Source: CBDCNP01 sp965222425
GTDB taxonomy: Bacteria > Acidobacteriota > Vicinamibacteria > Marinacidobacterales > DATDRI01
Length of the DNA: 64,000 nt
Reading direction: 5' to 3'
Assembly: GCA_965222425.1 (NCBI GenBank)
Contig: CBDCTW010000005.1
Coordinates: 62,001-126,000 of the forward strand
Below the pieces are notes generated by a model. That model was not told where the DNA came from. It was given only the letters and a program-made list of their open reading frames with translations, and did not search any database. This document shows, in pieces, positions 53,827 through 62,535 of the stretch (positions within the stretch are counted from its first letter, which is position 1; each line of letters begins with the position of its first letter). The position numbers were made by a program, and so were the translations under genes.

Positions 53827-55179
53827 CTATTTAGCCAAGAAAACTGCGTTGATCCACCCATCCCCGGGGCGACCTCCCGGTAAGTCCGGTGAAGAGCTTA
53901 TATCCGATCCACCGGAAAGGCTCGGGAGGGATCCATTCCGGCTCCCGACAATAGAACGGTAACGTGCGCCAACGGTCATCGTCATCGCTGTAGATATCGC
54001 AAAGTATCTTGCCGGCGAGGTTCGACATCGTGATTCCGAACCCGCTGTACCCCACTGCATAGTAGACGTTGCGGTGCGAACCGCGGACGCCGATCGTGGG
54101 CACCCGGTTGAAGGTCATGCCAATCGCTCCGCTCCATCGTTGACGAACACCAACCAGGCGAGCCCTCGGAAAATAGCGGCCAGCTGTTTGTATACGGCGT
54201 TCGTCGCCCGTTCTCTCCTTCCGAAAAGTCCCGCCCTGCTGCCAAAGAGATAGTCGTAGGAAGCGTTACTGCCGCCTCCAAAGACCATTTGTCCCTGCGC
54301 AGTCATCGCGCCATAGGCTAAGCGGCTTCAATCATCGGTGAACCCACAGCCTCTTCGCCAGCCGATCTCGCCCCATTCCTCATTGGAAAGAGGTTCGGTC
54401 GCGAGGACGTGAGAATGTATCGGGATGAGCTGGTTCTTGAAGTAGCCGAGGCGTGGCGTGTAGGCATTAGTCGCCAAGACGACGGCTCGAGCCCTGACCT
54501 CGCCGGCCACTGTTTCGAGCCTCACCTCGGAGCCTTCTTGAATCGAGATCACCGGTGTTCGCTCGTAAATCTCGACACCTCGGTTCGCCAAGACCGGGCG
54601 CAAACTCCGAACGAACCGAGCGCCGTTCAGCTGCCCGGCGGTGGGGTCAAGAATGGCACCCTTGACGCCCCGCATGTGAATCCAATCGTCCAACACTTCT
54701 CCGGCGAGGAACTCCTCCGGAACACCCGCCGCATGACGCCTTTCGGTCTCGGCGGCGGCGATATCGGCTCGTCTCTGGCTGGTAAAGACTCTGAGACAGC
54801 CCTCACGCCGAAACGGAACGGGCAGTTTGTTTTCTTTAATGATCGATTCGATGAGATCGATTCCCTCACGGCTCATCTCGTAATGTTCGCGGTACTCGTC
54901 GGGGTCCTTTGGGTGAAGACCGGGTAGCCCGTTGAGGACTAATCCCCCGTTACGACCACTTGCACCGGAAGCGAGCTCATGGGCTTCCAGGATCAGGATT
55001 CGTTTGTCCGGGTGTTGCTTCGACAGGTGACAGGCGGTGGACACGCCGGTGAACCCGCCTCCGATGATGGCCACATCGCAACGGCGCACTCCGGCCAATC
55101 GGGCGGCTGGCTCATAGTCGGCCCCGGCGGCGAACCAGACCGAGTCGACGGGGCCTTCGTGAACAGCTTGTCGATCCAT
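53827..55179 (-). pseudogene. FAD-dependent DAO-family oxidase, stop and frameshift
   Basis: ATG 55179. Rossmann CDVAIIGGGFTGVSTACHLS, then ILEAHELASGASGRNGGLVL (DAO signature), RAVVLATNAYTPRLGYFKNQ and IPIHSHVLATEPLS. TGA at 54328-54330 interrupts FTDD*SRLAYGAM, where relatives have Arg (CGA to TGA). A missing C near 54165 (TTCCGAGGG) shifts the frame before GMTFNRVPTIGVRGSHRNVY and YAVGYSGFGITMSNLAGKIL. Intact it would be about 450 residues of the glycine/gamma-glutamylputrescine oxidase type. The TGA is not at a cysteine and is not followed by a comparable hairpin, so a selenocysteine reading is unlikely. The end lies 5 nt before the SelD-type oxidoreductase. Confidence 0.8.
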
Positions 55180-55211
55180 GGCCCTCGATGAGACTCTCGA
55201 TAAAACAACAC

Positions 55212-56483
55212 CTAGCTTGTTGGGGCTCCCGGGCCATCGAGCTCTTCGATAGTTGCTGGGGAAGCGGGCCGCGACTCGCGAAGCCTTTTCGCTGTTGCCT
55301 CGGCTTGACGAAATGCCCGCAGGAAATTCTCTCCCGCCAGCTTTCTGAGATCCGCATCGCTCCAGCCTCGGCGGACGAGCTCGGCGAATAGGTAGGGGAA
55401 TTTGGATACGTCCTCCAGGCCGACCGGCATGTCTTCTCCTCCCCAGAAGTCGCTTCCCATGCCGACGTGATCGACGCCTGCGACCTTGGCGACGTGCTCG
55501 ATGTGATCGGCGACCTGCCCGAGTGTCGCACGGGGCATCGGATGCTCGGCAGCGTACTCCTTGCGAATGCGGTCGTACTCTCCGCTCGAGAGCGTTCCGG
55601 TGAGACGATCCGCGAAAGGAGCTTCCCATGCCGCCACTTCTTTTGATATGAAGCCCGGAACGAAGTTCACCATCACCACGCCTCCGTTCTTAGGCATGCA
55701 CTCGAAAATCGCGTCGGGAACGTTTCGGGGATGATCGATCAAAGCGCGAGCAGAAGAATGGGAAAAAATCACCGGAGCCTCACTGACGTCGAGAGCATCG
55801 TTCATGACCTCGGGTGTGACATGCGAAAGATCGATCAACATGCCGAGCCGATTCATCTCTCGAATGACCTCTCTTCCGAAACGGGTGAGACCCTTGTGTC
55901 TCGGCTCGTCCAATGCCGCATCGGCCCAATCCAATGTGACGTTGTGAGTCAGGGTCATGTAGCGAGCGCCCAGAGCGTAGAAGGCTCGGAGTGCCCCTAG
56001 GGAATTCTCGATCACGTGACCGCCTTCCATGCCCAGGAGTGAGGCAATGCGCCCTTGTTCGAAAGCGGCTTCGATGTCCGACGCGGTGAGCGCTAAGGCC
56101 AGGCTCTCCGGATAGCGGGCGATCATTCGTCGCGCGATGTCGATCTGCTCGAGCTGCACCTTGGCATAGCCTTCCTTGATCTCGCCCGGGACCCACACCG
56201 ACCTGAACTGGGCACTGACTTGGCCGGCTCGTAGCTTCGGAATGTCGGTATCGCCCGTTGTTTCTTCCCGAATGTCGTAGGCTTCGACGTCCCGCGGGGC
56301 CTCGGCCTGCTCTCGTATCGTCCACGGCAGGTCATTGTGTCCATCGATGAGAGGCGTGGTGCGGAGAATCTCTCTGGCGCGTCGGAGCGCCTCGTCTTCA
56401 CTTTCCGCCCCGGACTGAGCCTCCACCGGGCTGACGACTACGAAGCTTGTCAGGAGGACCGACAAAAGTAGGATCTTGGTCAC
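55212..56483 (-). CDS. Membrane dipeptidase (M19, renal-dipeptidase family), exported
   Basis: 423 residues with signal peptide KILLLSVLLTSFVVVSPVEA. Zinc ligands of the M19 barrel: LIDGHNDLPWTIREQ (H-x-D), ASLLGMEGGHVIENS (bridging Glu), IDLSHVTPEVMNDAL, APVIFSHSSARALIDHPRNV and GMGSDFWGGED near the end. Hydrolyses dipeptides in the periplasm. It heads the minus-strand series with the broken DAO-type oxidase and the selenoprotein cluster, 32 nt upstream of the former, suggesting an amino-acid/dipeptide use theme upstream. Confidence 0.92.
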   Translation of the reverse strand: MTKILLLSVLLTSFVVVSPVEAQSGAESEDEALRRAREILRTTPLIDGHNDLPWTIREQAEAPRDVEAYDIREETTGDTDIPKLRAGQVSAQFRSVWVPGEIKEGYAKVQLEQIDIARRMIARYPESLALALTASDIEAAFEQGRIASLLGMEGGHVIENSLGALRAFYALGARYMTLTHNVTLDWADAALDEPRHKGLTRFGREVIREMNRLGMLIDLSHVTPEVMNDALDVSEAPVIFSHSSARALIDHPRNVPDAIFECMPKNGGVVMVNFVPGFISKEVAAWEAPFADRLTGTLSSGEYDRIRKEYAAEHPMPRATLGQVADHIEHVAKVAGVDHVGMGSDFWGGEDMPVGLEDVSKFPYLFAELVRRGWSDADLRKLAGENFLRAFRQAEATAKRLRESRPASPATIEELDGPGAPTS

Positions 56484-56499
56484 GTTACAGTCCTTTCGA

Positions 56500-56824
56500 A
56501 TGGAGCCCTAAGCTACCACATAACCTTGACGCCTACCGGGGCGCCGCCGGCTCAGGCATTGCGACGTTTTCTTTCGAGAAGGGGACTTACCTAAGACTGA
56601 CCGACTTCGGCGACTGGGCAGAGTGGCTGGCCGACAGCCAGACGCTCCTCGTCGGTAACGAAGGCAAGATCTTCACGCTGGATACACGATCGAAGGAGAC
56701 TCGGGAGTTGTTGTCCCTTCCCGACGGTGCCGCGGACACGCCGACACTCTCCAGGGACAATCGCACCATGTACTTCACACTTGTGACCGAAGAAGCCGAC
56801 ATCTGGCTCCTGGATCTCAAGTAA
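56500..56824 (+). pseudogene. PD40 beta-propeller C-terminal fragment
   Basis: In frame up to TAA at 56822-56824: YLRLTDFGDWAEWLADSQTL, LVGNEGKIFTLDTRSKETRE, PTLSRDNRTMYFTLV, EEADIWLLDLK. These are the last propeller blades with the common 'ADIWLL.L' ending of acidobacterial TolB/kinase propellers. No start or N-terminal domain; the sequence before about 56500 is the leader of the dipeptidase gene on the other strand. A remnant. Confidence 0.65.
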
Positions 56825-56857
56825 ACCGAAGTCCAAGCGGGACCTTCCCACCCCTAT

Positions 56858-56899
56858 TCCCGCTATCGCGATCCTATGGCCGTCCTCCGCTACGAGTAA
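56858..56899 (+). pseudogene. C-terminal tail of an ADOP-type permease
   Basis: The frame ending with TAA at 56897-56899 reads RYRDPMAVLRYE, the characteristic last residues (DP...LRYE) of MacB/ADOP permeases, with nothing else of the gene left. Confidence 0.45.
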
Positions 56900-56920
56900 G
56901 ACTGTCATCGTGTTAGCCTA

Positions 56921-57736
56921 TTGGGAGTGTCAACGGAACCGGTCCACCTGACAATCGATTCCGAGCGGCTCGCCCGCCGCGTCCTTATCTTCTGCCTTCT
57001 CGCCGAGATCGTCTTCGTATTCCTCGACTACCACATCAACTATGGGGAGTGGACGTACATCGGGGCCATGCGCCGCATGTTCAATACCGCGAGGGAGGAT
57101 GGATTGGCCTCTTGGTTCGCCATGACCCAGACGCTATTGGCGGGCCTTACCTTGGGGTTGATTTACCTTTCGGTCAAGAATAGACCCGGGCCGCGGCGGA
57201 AGGCGACGGGATGGCTGGTCCTAACGATCTTCTTCCTCTACATGGCTATCGACGACGGTGCGCAGTTTCACGAGCGTTTCGGTAGCACCTTCAAGGCGAT
57301 CAGGGAGGACGCGGGTGGCTCCTTCGATTTCTTCCCGAGCTACACCTGGCAGATTCTCTTTCTGCCCATATTCGCGGTGGGTTTTTTCATGTTCGGTTTC
57401 CTTTGGCACGAGATCGATGCGAAGTCGTCGCGCATTCTCTTGGTGACCGCCATTGCTTTACAGGTGCTCGCAGTGGGCATGGACTTTGTCGAAGGGCTCG
57501 ATGACGATCACCGCTGGAACCTTTACGCGGTTATCGCGAATCGGTATGACCTGGAACCCTGGACCGAGGCGAGATTCGGCGAGACCGCGTTCGACACGCT
57601 CCGCCATTTTTCAAAATCGATCGAGGAAGCAATCGAGATGGCGGCAATGTCGATTCTATGGTTCTTGTTTTTGAGGCACCTGAGTCACGTGCCGGACGAT
57701 CTCAGGGTCCGCTTCGTCCGAGACGAAGCCGGCTAG
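56921..57736 (+). CDS. Six-helix membrane protein of unknown function
   Basis: 271 residues from TTG 56921, or 269 from GTG 56927. Membrane helices: VLIFCLLAEIVFVFLDYHIN, MTQTLLAGLTLGLIYLSV, GWLVLTIFFLYMAIDDGAQF, ILFLPIFAVGFFMFGFLW, ILLVTAIALQVLAVGMDFVE and MAAMSILWFLFLRHL. Charged conserved-looking positions (DDGAQFHERFGS, DFVEGLDDDH, HFSKSIEEAIEM) lie at helix ends, suggestive of a metal-dependent membrane enzyme, but I do not recognise the family. Converges with the CoA-ligase gene (4-bp overlap of ends). Confidence 0.75.
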   Translation: MGVSTEPVHLTIDSERLARRVLIFCLLAEIVFVFLDYHINYGEWTYIGAMRRMFNTAREDGLASWFAMTQTLLAGLTLGLIYLSVKNRPGPRRKATGWLVLTIFFLYMAIDDGAQFHERFGSTFKAIREDAGGSFDFFPSYTWQILFLPIFAVGFFMFGFLWHEIDAKSSRILLVTAIALQVLAVGMDFVEGLDDDHRWNLYAVIANRYDLEPWTEARFGETAFDTLRHFSKSIEEAIEMAAMSILWFLFLRHLSHVPDDLRVRFVRDEAG

Positions 57737-59172
57737 ACGGAACGCTTGCTCGGTCGCTCGAACCTCTCGTACTCCTCGATCGGTCCGGTCTCCTTCAAAC
57801 GAGCCTTGCTGACCCGCTCCATACCGGTCCGAGGCAAGTCCCGACACAGATGGATCGAGCGGGGGACCTTGTGAGGAGTCAGCTCGCTCGCGCAGTGGTT
57901 GTATAGAGCTTCGCCGGTCGCCGTCCCCTCTCCACTCAAAACGACATACGCTTGGAGCTCCACCCCATAGATCTCATTGGGCACCGCGATCAGTGCGGCC
58001 TCGGAGACCGCCGGGTGCGATCGCAGTACGACTTCCACCTCGCGTAGTGAAATGTTCTCTCCCGACCGGCGAACGATCTCCCCTCCGCGAGCCGCGAAGT
58101 GCAGATAGCCTTCGGCATCGATATGACCCACGTCGCTCGTGCGGAGCCATCCCTGCTCGGGAAGAGCCTCTGCCGTCGCCTCCGGGTTGCCGAGATAGCC
58201 GGACATCAATCCTTCTCCCCCGATCCAGATCACACCATCCTCGGCCGGTTCCGAGCGGCGCCCATCCGAGTCGCGGATCTCGACCGTTTTTCCGCGTACC
58301 GACCGTCCCACCGAGCCGGGAAGATGGGGCTCCCCGAGTCGTTCCATCGTCACTACGCCGCCCTCGGTTAGACCGTACCCCTCGACCATCTGGAATCCGA
58401 AGAGCTCCTCGCATTTGGCCCGCAGATCATCTTGCAAACCCGCACACGCCACTTTGCGAAGGCTGCTAGGACGCTTGCCCTCTTGCTCGCGGGCGAGCAG
58501 GACCGGAATGGCACCGATCAGAAACGCCTGGCTCGGTCGCAACGAATCCACTTGACTCCAGAAGCGCGAGAGGCTGAATCGCTCTACCCAAACGATGGTC
58601 GCCCCGGACAGGAGCGCGCCGTAGACGCTCGTAACCTGAGCGTTCATATGAAAAAGCGGAAGCATCATCAGAAGTCGGTCCGCCGCCGACAGCTCCATCG
58701 ACTCGACCCAAACCCGCCCGCCGATTTCGTAATAATCGTGCGAAAGCATGCAGCCCTTGGGTTTCCCGGTAGACCCGGAGGTATAGAGAACCGCGGCGGT
58801 ATCCTCTGGCAAAGCCACCGTGCTTTGATGCTCGGCACACTCACTCATTCCCTCGGGATCGACCAACAGGCTGGCGCCCGAGTGCTCGGCCAACCAGCCC
58901 ACCTCCGTTGGTGTTGACGCGGGATTGATCGGAACCATGACCGCGCCCTCGCGGGCCAGGCCGAACCAAATGCCGAGGAACTCGGGGGAATTTGGAAGCT
59001 TGAGGAGGATCCGGTCGCCGGGCTGAACGCCGGCGCTCTGGAAGCGGTCACCCCACTCGTCGCTCGAGGCGAGTATTTCGGAAGCCGACAGAGTGCGGTC
59101 TAGACCGACCAGGAACGGTTGGTCGCCACGGTCTCTGGCCCGCCGCTCGAGCAGCTCGTAGACGGTAAACCT
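57733..59172 (-). CDS. AMP-dependent acyl-CoA synthetase, start codon missing
   Basis: The frame opens right after the TAG of the aminotransferase (59173-59175) and is in the same frame: RFTVYELLERRARDRGDQPF, LPNSPEFLGIWFGLAREGAV. Motifs: AAVLYTSGSTGKPKGCMLSH (P-loop), MVEGYGLTEGGVVTME (A5), LRTSDVGHIDAEGYLHFAAR (A7), LPRTGMERVSKARLKE (C-terminal Lys region). The expected N-terminus contains no ATG, GTG or TTG. ATG 58938 would delete about 78 residues that match the family. Initiation at a CTG (59154), readthrough from the aminotransferase or loss of the start are possible. Last gene of the thiolase operon. Confidence 0.75.
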   Translation of the reverse strand, partial: RFTVYELLERRARDRGDQPFLVGLDRTLSASEILASSDEWGDRFQSAGVQPGDRILLKLPNSPEFLGIWFGLAREGAVMVPINPASTPTEVGWLAEHSGASLLVDPEGMSECAEHQSTVALPEDTAAVLYTSGSTGKPKGCMLSHDYYEIGGRVWVESMELSAADRLLMMLPLFHMNAQVTSVYGALLSGATIVWVERFSLSRFWSQVDSLRPSQAFLIGAIPVLLAREQEGKRPSSLRKVACAGLQDDLRAKCEELFGFQMVEGYGLTEGGVVTMERLGEPHLPGSVGRSVRGKTVEIRDSDGRRSEPAEDGVIWIGGEGLMSGYLGNPEATAEALPEQGWLRTSDVGHIDAEGYLHFAARGGEIVRRSGENISLREVEVVLRSHPAVSEAALIAVPNEIYGVELQAYVVLSGEGTATGEALYNHCASELTPHKVPRSIHLCRDLPRTGMERVSKARLKETGPIEEYERFERPSKRSV

Positions 59173-60348
59173 CTAGGCCTGCTTCTTTAGGTAGTCCTCG
59201 ATGCGGTTCATCGCCTCTTCCAGCTTCTCATAGGGTTCGGAGCCGAAACAGATTCTCAGATGACCTTCGCCCGTCGCTCCGTAGAACGTGCCCGACTCGG
59301 TAGCCACATGAATTTCCTCCAAAAGCTCCGTGGCGAGCTCGTCGGAAGTCTTTCCCAAGCCCCCAAAGTCCGGAAAGCAGTAGATCGTGGCGTGCGGCTT
59401 GTCGCATTTCACGTTGGGCATCGCGTTCAACCGGTCGTACACTAGATCCCTCCGCCGTCGGTCCTCTTTGACCATTTCCGCGACGCTGTCTTGCGGGCTG
59501 ACGACGGCGGCCAGTGCTCCCTCTTGGGCGAAGACATTGGGATGGGTAGTCTCGTTCAAGACGACCTTATAGACCGCATCCACGAATTCCTTCTTCGCCG
59601 CAACGTAGCCCAACCGCCAACCATCCATCGCGTACGCCTTGGTGAAGGCGAACGTGCTGATGGTTCGGTCCCGCATGCCGGGAAGGCTTGCCACGCTGAG
59701 GTGTTTGTGATCGTCGTAGAGAACGTACTCATAAACCTCGTCCGTCAAAACGAGCAGGTCATGCTTGGTCGCAATCTCCGCCAGAGCCGAGACTTCATCT
59801 TGAGTAAAGACTCTTCCCACCGGGTTGGCGGGGTTGACGAAGACGATCATGCGCGTCTTGGGTGTGATCGCCTTGGTGAGTGCGTCCGGGTCCAGCCGGT
59901 ACCCTTTCGACTTCGTGAGCGGGACGGTGACCACTTTGGCCCCCAAGAGCTCGATCTTCTTGTTGTGCTGAGGATAGTAGGGCTCGAAGACGATCACCTC
60001 GTCTCCTTCATCGAGCCCCGCCATGAAAGTAGCGAAAGAGGCTTGCGTCAGCCCATTGGTCATCAAGACCTCGTCCGGTGTCACTTCGATTCCGTTGTAA
60101 TCCTTGAGCTTCTTTGCCAGTGCCTCGCGGAGCTTGGTGTTGCCCCGGAGGTCACCGTAGTGCACGACGCCGTTGTCGAGAGCCTTCTTCGAAGCGTCCT
60201 TGATGTGGGCCGGCGTGTCGAACGAGGGTCGGCCTACCTCCAAGTGGATGATGTCATCCACGCCCTTCTTCTCCATCTCATGGGCGACCTCGAACATTCC
60301 AAAGTTCTTGTCGATTTGAGTTGCCAATCGATTCGCGGGCCATTTCAT
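59173..60348 (-). CDS. PLP-dependent aminotransferase, class I/II
   Basis: 391 residues of fold type I. DIIHLEVGRPSFDTPAHIKD, VHYGDLRGNTKLREALAKKL, NGLTQASFATFMAGLDEGDE, FVNPANPVGRVFTQDEV (Asn for substrate), LVLTDEVYEYVLYDD (PLP Asp/Tyr), FAFTKAYAMDGWRLGYV (Schiff-base Lys), and C-terminal LRICFGSEPYEKL (carboxylate Arg). Close in pattern to the AspC/PatA group. It follows the OB-fold gene by 23 nt in an operon with a thiolase and a CoA ligase, which is an unusual partnership for it. Confidence 0.92.
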   Translation of the reverse strand: MKWPANRLATQIDKNFGMFEVAHEMEKKGVDDIIHLEVGRPSFDTPAHIKDASKKALDNGVVHYGDLRGNTKLREALAKKLKDYNGIEVTPDEVLMTNGLTQASFATFMAGLDEGDEVIVFEPYYPQHNKKIELLGAKVVTVPLTKSKGYRLDPDALTKAITPKTRMIVFVNPANPVGRVFTQDEVSALAEIATKHDLLVLTDEVYEYVLYDDHKHLSVASLPGMRDRTISTFAFTKAYAMDGWRLGYVAAKKEFVDAVYKVVLNETTHPNVFAQEGALAAVVSPQDSVAEMVKEDRRRRDLVYDRLNAMPNVKCDKPHATIYCFPDFGGLGKTSDELATELLEEIHVATESGTFYGATGEGHLRICFGSEPYEKLEEAMNRIEDYLKKQA

Positions 60349-60371
60349 CGTTTCTATGCTCCCCAGCTTGG

Positions 60372-60806
60372 CTAGTGCCTAGGTGTAGACTCAGGCTCCA
60401 GCTCGAAGTACGGCAAGTGCGTTCCTTCGATCTCTTCGAACCGGACTCGCACTCTCGAGCCGATGCTTGCAGTGCGATCTCCGGCAACGATCTTGCCCAC
60501 GATGCGTGGGCCTTTATCCAAATCGATCAGTCCGACGGTGTAGGGCACTTTGTCTTCAAGGTTCGGCCGAAACGCGTGGTGTACCACCGTAAAACTCCAC
60601 ACCGTACCGCGCCCCGAGAGCTCCTCCCACTGGTAATCACGAGAGTGGCACTCCGGGCAGGCGGGCAAAGGCGGCAGGCGCACCTTGCCACAGCCGCCAC
60701 AGACCTGCGCAACGAACCTCTTTTCCTGGCACGCCTGCCAAAAGGGCCGGCTGTCGGGATCGGGAATAGGCAAAGAAGCGCGTTTCTCCATCTCAGTCAC
60801 GTCCAA
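60372..60806 (-). CDS. DUF35-type OB-fold/zinc-ribbon protein (acyl-CoA associated)
   Basis: 144 residues. A rubredoxin-like zinc ribbon CGGCGKVRLPPLPACPECHS (C-x2-C...C-x2-C, about residues 36-55), followed by an OB fold (GRGTVWSFTVVHHAFRPNLE, VPYTVGLIDLDKGPRIVGKI, RVRVRFEEIEG). Such proteins are obligate partners of SCP2-type thiolases, probably organising acyl-CoA entry. It overlaps the 3' end of the thiolase gene by 14 nt, the standard arrangement. Confidence 0.9.
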   Translation of the reverse strand: MDVTEMEKRASLPIPDPDSRPFWQACQEKRFVAQVCGGCGKVRLPPLPACPECHSRDYQWEELSGRGTVWSFTVVHHAFRPNLEDKVPYTVGLIDLDKGPRIVGKIVAGDRTASIGSRVRVRFEEIEGTHLPYFELEPESTPRH

Positions 60807-61947
60807 GGATCAAGCTACTATGCGTTGCAAAGATACCACCGCTTCCGCTCACCAGCGCCACCTCCGCGCCCTCGACCTGCCGCTCGCCACAGGTGCCTCG
60901 AAGCTGCTTGACCGCCTCGGTCAGATGAAGGATTCCGTCCGCGTGGGCCTGCGAGAGGAGCCCACCGTGAGTGTTCACTGGTAGTTTACCTCCGACCGCA
61001 GTGCCGACGCTCTCGACGTAAGGTCCGACTTCTCCCTTCTTGCAGAACCCATAATCCTCCAACTGGACGAGCGTCGTATAAGTAAAGGAATCATAGAGCT
61101 CGGCGACATCTACGTCCTTCGGTGTGAGCCCCGCCATTTTGAAGGCCCGCGGCCCCGCTTTAGCCGCGCCACACTGGGTAAGCTCCGCGGAGGCCACGAA
61201 ACGGTGCGTATGTTGCTGCGCGGCGCCGAGGATAATGGCGGGTCGGTTCGCGAGATCTCGAGCCCGTTCCAAAGACGTGATGATGAAGGCACCCCCGAAG
61301 TCGGAAATGAGCGAACAGTCGAACAGGCGAAAGGGCTCTGCTATCCATCGCGATCGAAGATAATCGTCCATGGTGATCGATTTGCTCATCTGAGCGTTGT
61401 CATTCATCGTGGCGTGACGACGGGTCGTGACCGCGATAGCTCCCAGCTGCTCGTGGGTCGTACCGAACTCGTGCATGTGTCTACGTGCGAAGAGCGCGTA
61501 GGCCGGGGCCGCCTCGACGAGGCCGAAGGGCTCTTCGAAGTCTTCATATCCCCATCGAAACTTGCCGTGAGTGGGGCGACGCTCCTTGTACTGTGACCAC
61601 ATCGCCTCGGCACCGACGTAGAGGACCATCTGACACAAGCCGGCCTCGATGGCTCCCGCGGCCACCGCCGCCGCTGCACACGGTGTCGCACCGCCGATAT
61701 GCAGGTCGAACGCGAACGAGGGTTGGATGCCGAGTGCCCCGGCGAGCTTGATCGTATGTAGAAATTCGGGGTCTCCGTAGGGTGCGTGACTCAGGATCCC
61801 GTCGATGTCACCGTAGGACAAGCCGGCGTCTCTGACGGCATTGTCCGCCGCTTCGACGGCAAGCCGGATATTCGTGAGGTCCTCTCGCTTCCCGATGCGG
61901 GCCTCGCCGATACCGACGACCGCGCAGCGCTTACTAGGGTTGAACAC
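60793..61947 (-). CDS. SCP2-type thiolase
   Basis: 384 residues: CAVVGIGEARIGKREDLTNI, LAVEAADNAVRDAGLSYGDI, nucleophile region FDLHIGGATPCAAAAVAAGA, later DVDVAELYDSFTYTTLVQLE and VNTHGGLLSQAHADGILHLT with HGG/H. This is the non-decarboxylating SCP2-thiolase-like group that works with a DUF35 partner on acyl-CoA chain shortening or condensation. First gene of the minus-strand operon thiolase, OB protein, aminotransferase, CoA ligase. Confidence 0.9.
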   Translation of the reverse strand: MFNPSKRCAVVGIGEARIGKREDLTNIRLAVEAADNAVRDAGLSYGDIDGILSHAPYGDPEFLHTIKLAGALGIQPSFAFDLHIGGATPCAAAAVAAGAIEAGLCQMVLYVGAEAMWSQYKERRPTHGKFRWGYEDFEEPFGLVEAAPAYALFARRHMHEFGTTHEQLGAIAVTTRRHATMNDNAQMSKSITMDDYLRSRWIAEPFRLFDCSLISDFGGAFIITSLERARDLANRPAIILGAAQQHTHRFVASAELTQCGAAKAGPRAFKMAGLTPKDVDVAELYDSFTYTTLVQLEDYGFCKKGEVGPYVESVGTAVGGKLPVNTHGGLLSQAHADGILHLTEAVKQLRGTCGERQVEGAEVALVSGSGGIFATHSSLILGRD

Positions 61948-62012
61948 CGAGGGAAGATATCAATAATTGTGCGGCTTATCAAAGCCTCTGGGAATCTCGG
62001 GGCAGGAACTTC

Positions 62013-62090
62013 GAGCCGGTCGTGGCCAGCTTGGTCCCTGCGCTCCGGGCGGCGCGGATCGACCCGATCATCACTCTTCGTTACGAGTAG
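62013..62090 (+). pseudogene. C-terminal tail of an ADOP-type permease
   Basis: Reads EPVVASLVPALRAARIDPII, TLRYE, ending at TAG 62088-62090. This is the standard last stretch of MacB/ADOP permeases (A..PA.RA.RIDP...LRYE). The rest of the gene is missing; the sequence before it belongs to the leader of the thiolase gene on the other strand. Confidence 0.65.
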
Positions 62091-62161
62091 GAGATCGTGC
62101 ATCGACTCCCCAACTCCCAAATTATCGAGGGACTGGCGATCGAGCGGGCGCCCTAGCCGGG

Positions 62162-62252
62162 TGTCCGATTCCGGACAGGGTGACTCCCGTTCAGGGAAGC
62201 TGGTGGGATCCCGGCTGCTTTTGATCTCTCGCCATCTGGCGTGATAAACGCA
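62162..62252 (+). promoter_or_regulatory. Palindrome plus sigma-54-like promoter remnant
   Basis: TGTCCG-ATTC-CGGACA (62162-62177) is a perfect 6-bp inverted repeat. Sixty bases on, TGGCGTGATAAACGCA (62237-62252) has GG and GC at the exact 10-nt spacing of -24/-12 promoters, with several consensus bases missing. No gene start follows until 62536. The stretch 62091-62535 otherwise holds nothing I can call. Confidence 0.35.
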
Positions 62253-62535
62253 CCGGTCTTGGGAGCTTTGTCTCTGATCCCGGCGGCGTGCTCTCTTTCA
62301 CGTCTATCTAAATCGAGCTATGCCTAGACCGCCGAATAGGTTGGGACGGATGGGTGTCTTCGCAGTTAGCCCGCACGCAAGGCCGGTCTACACGACGGCG
62401 AAGGTCAACGGCGCTCTCGTTGACTTTGCCGACCACCCTCCCATTGGTACGCTCCCGAACCACTGCCGAGCTAAAGGCGCCCACCTGGTAGCCGTTTCCC
62501 GTTGCCGCACGTCATCGGTGGCTTGAGGCAAGGCG

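Noticed and set aside
54328..54330. In-frame TGA in the DAO-type oxidase as a third selenocysteine
   Set aside because: The position (FTDD*SRL) corresponds to Arg in relatives, CGA to TGA explains it, and the gene has another frameshift near 54165.
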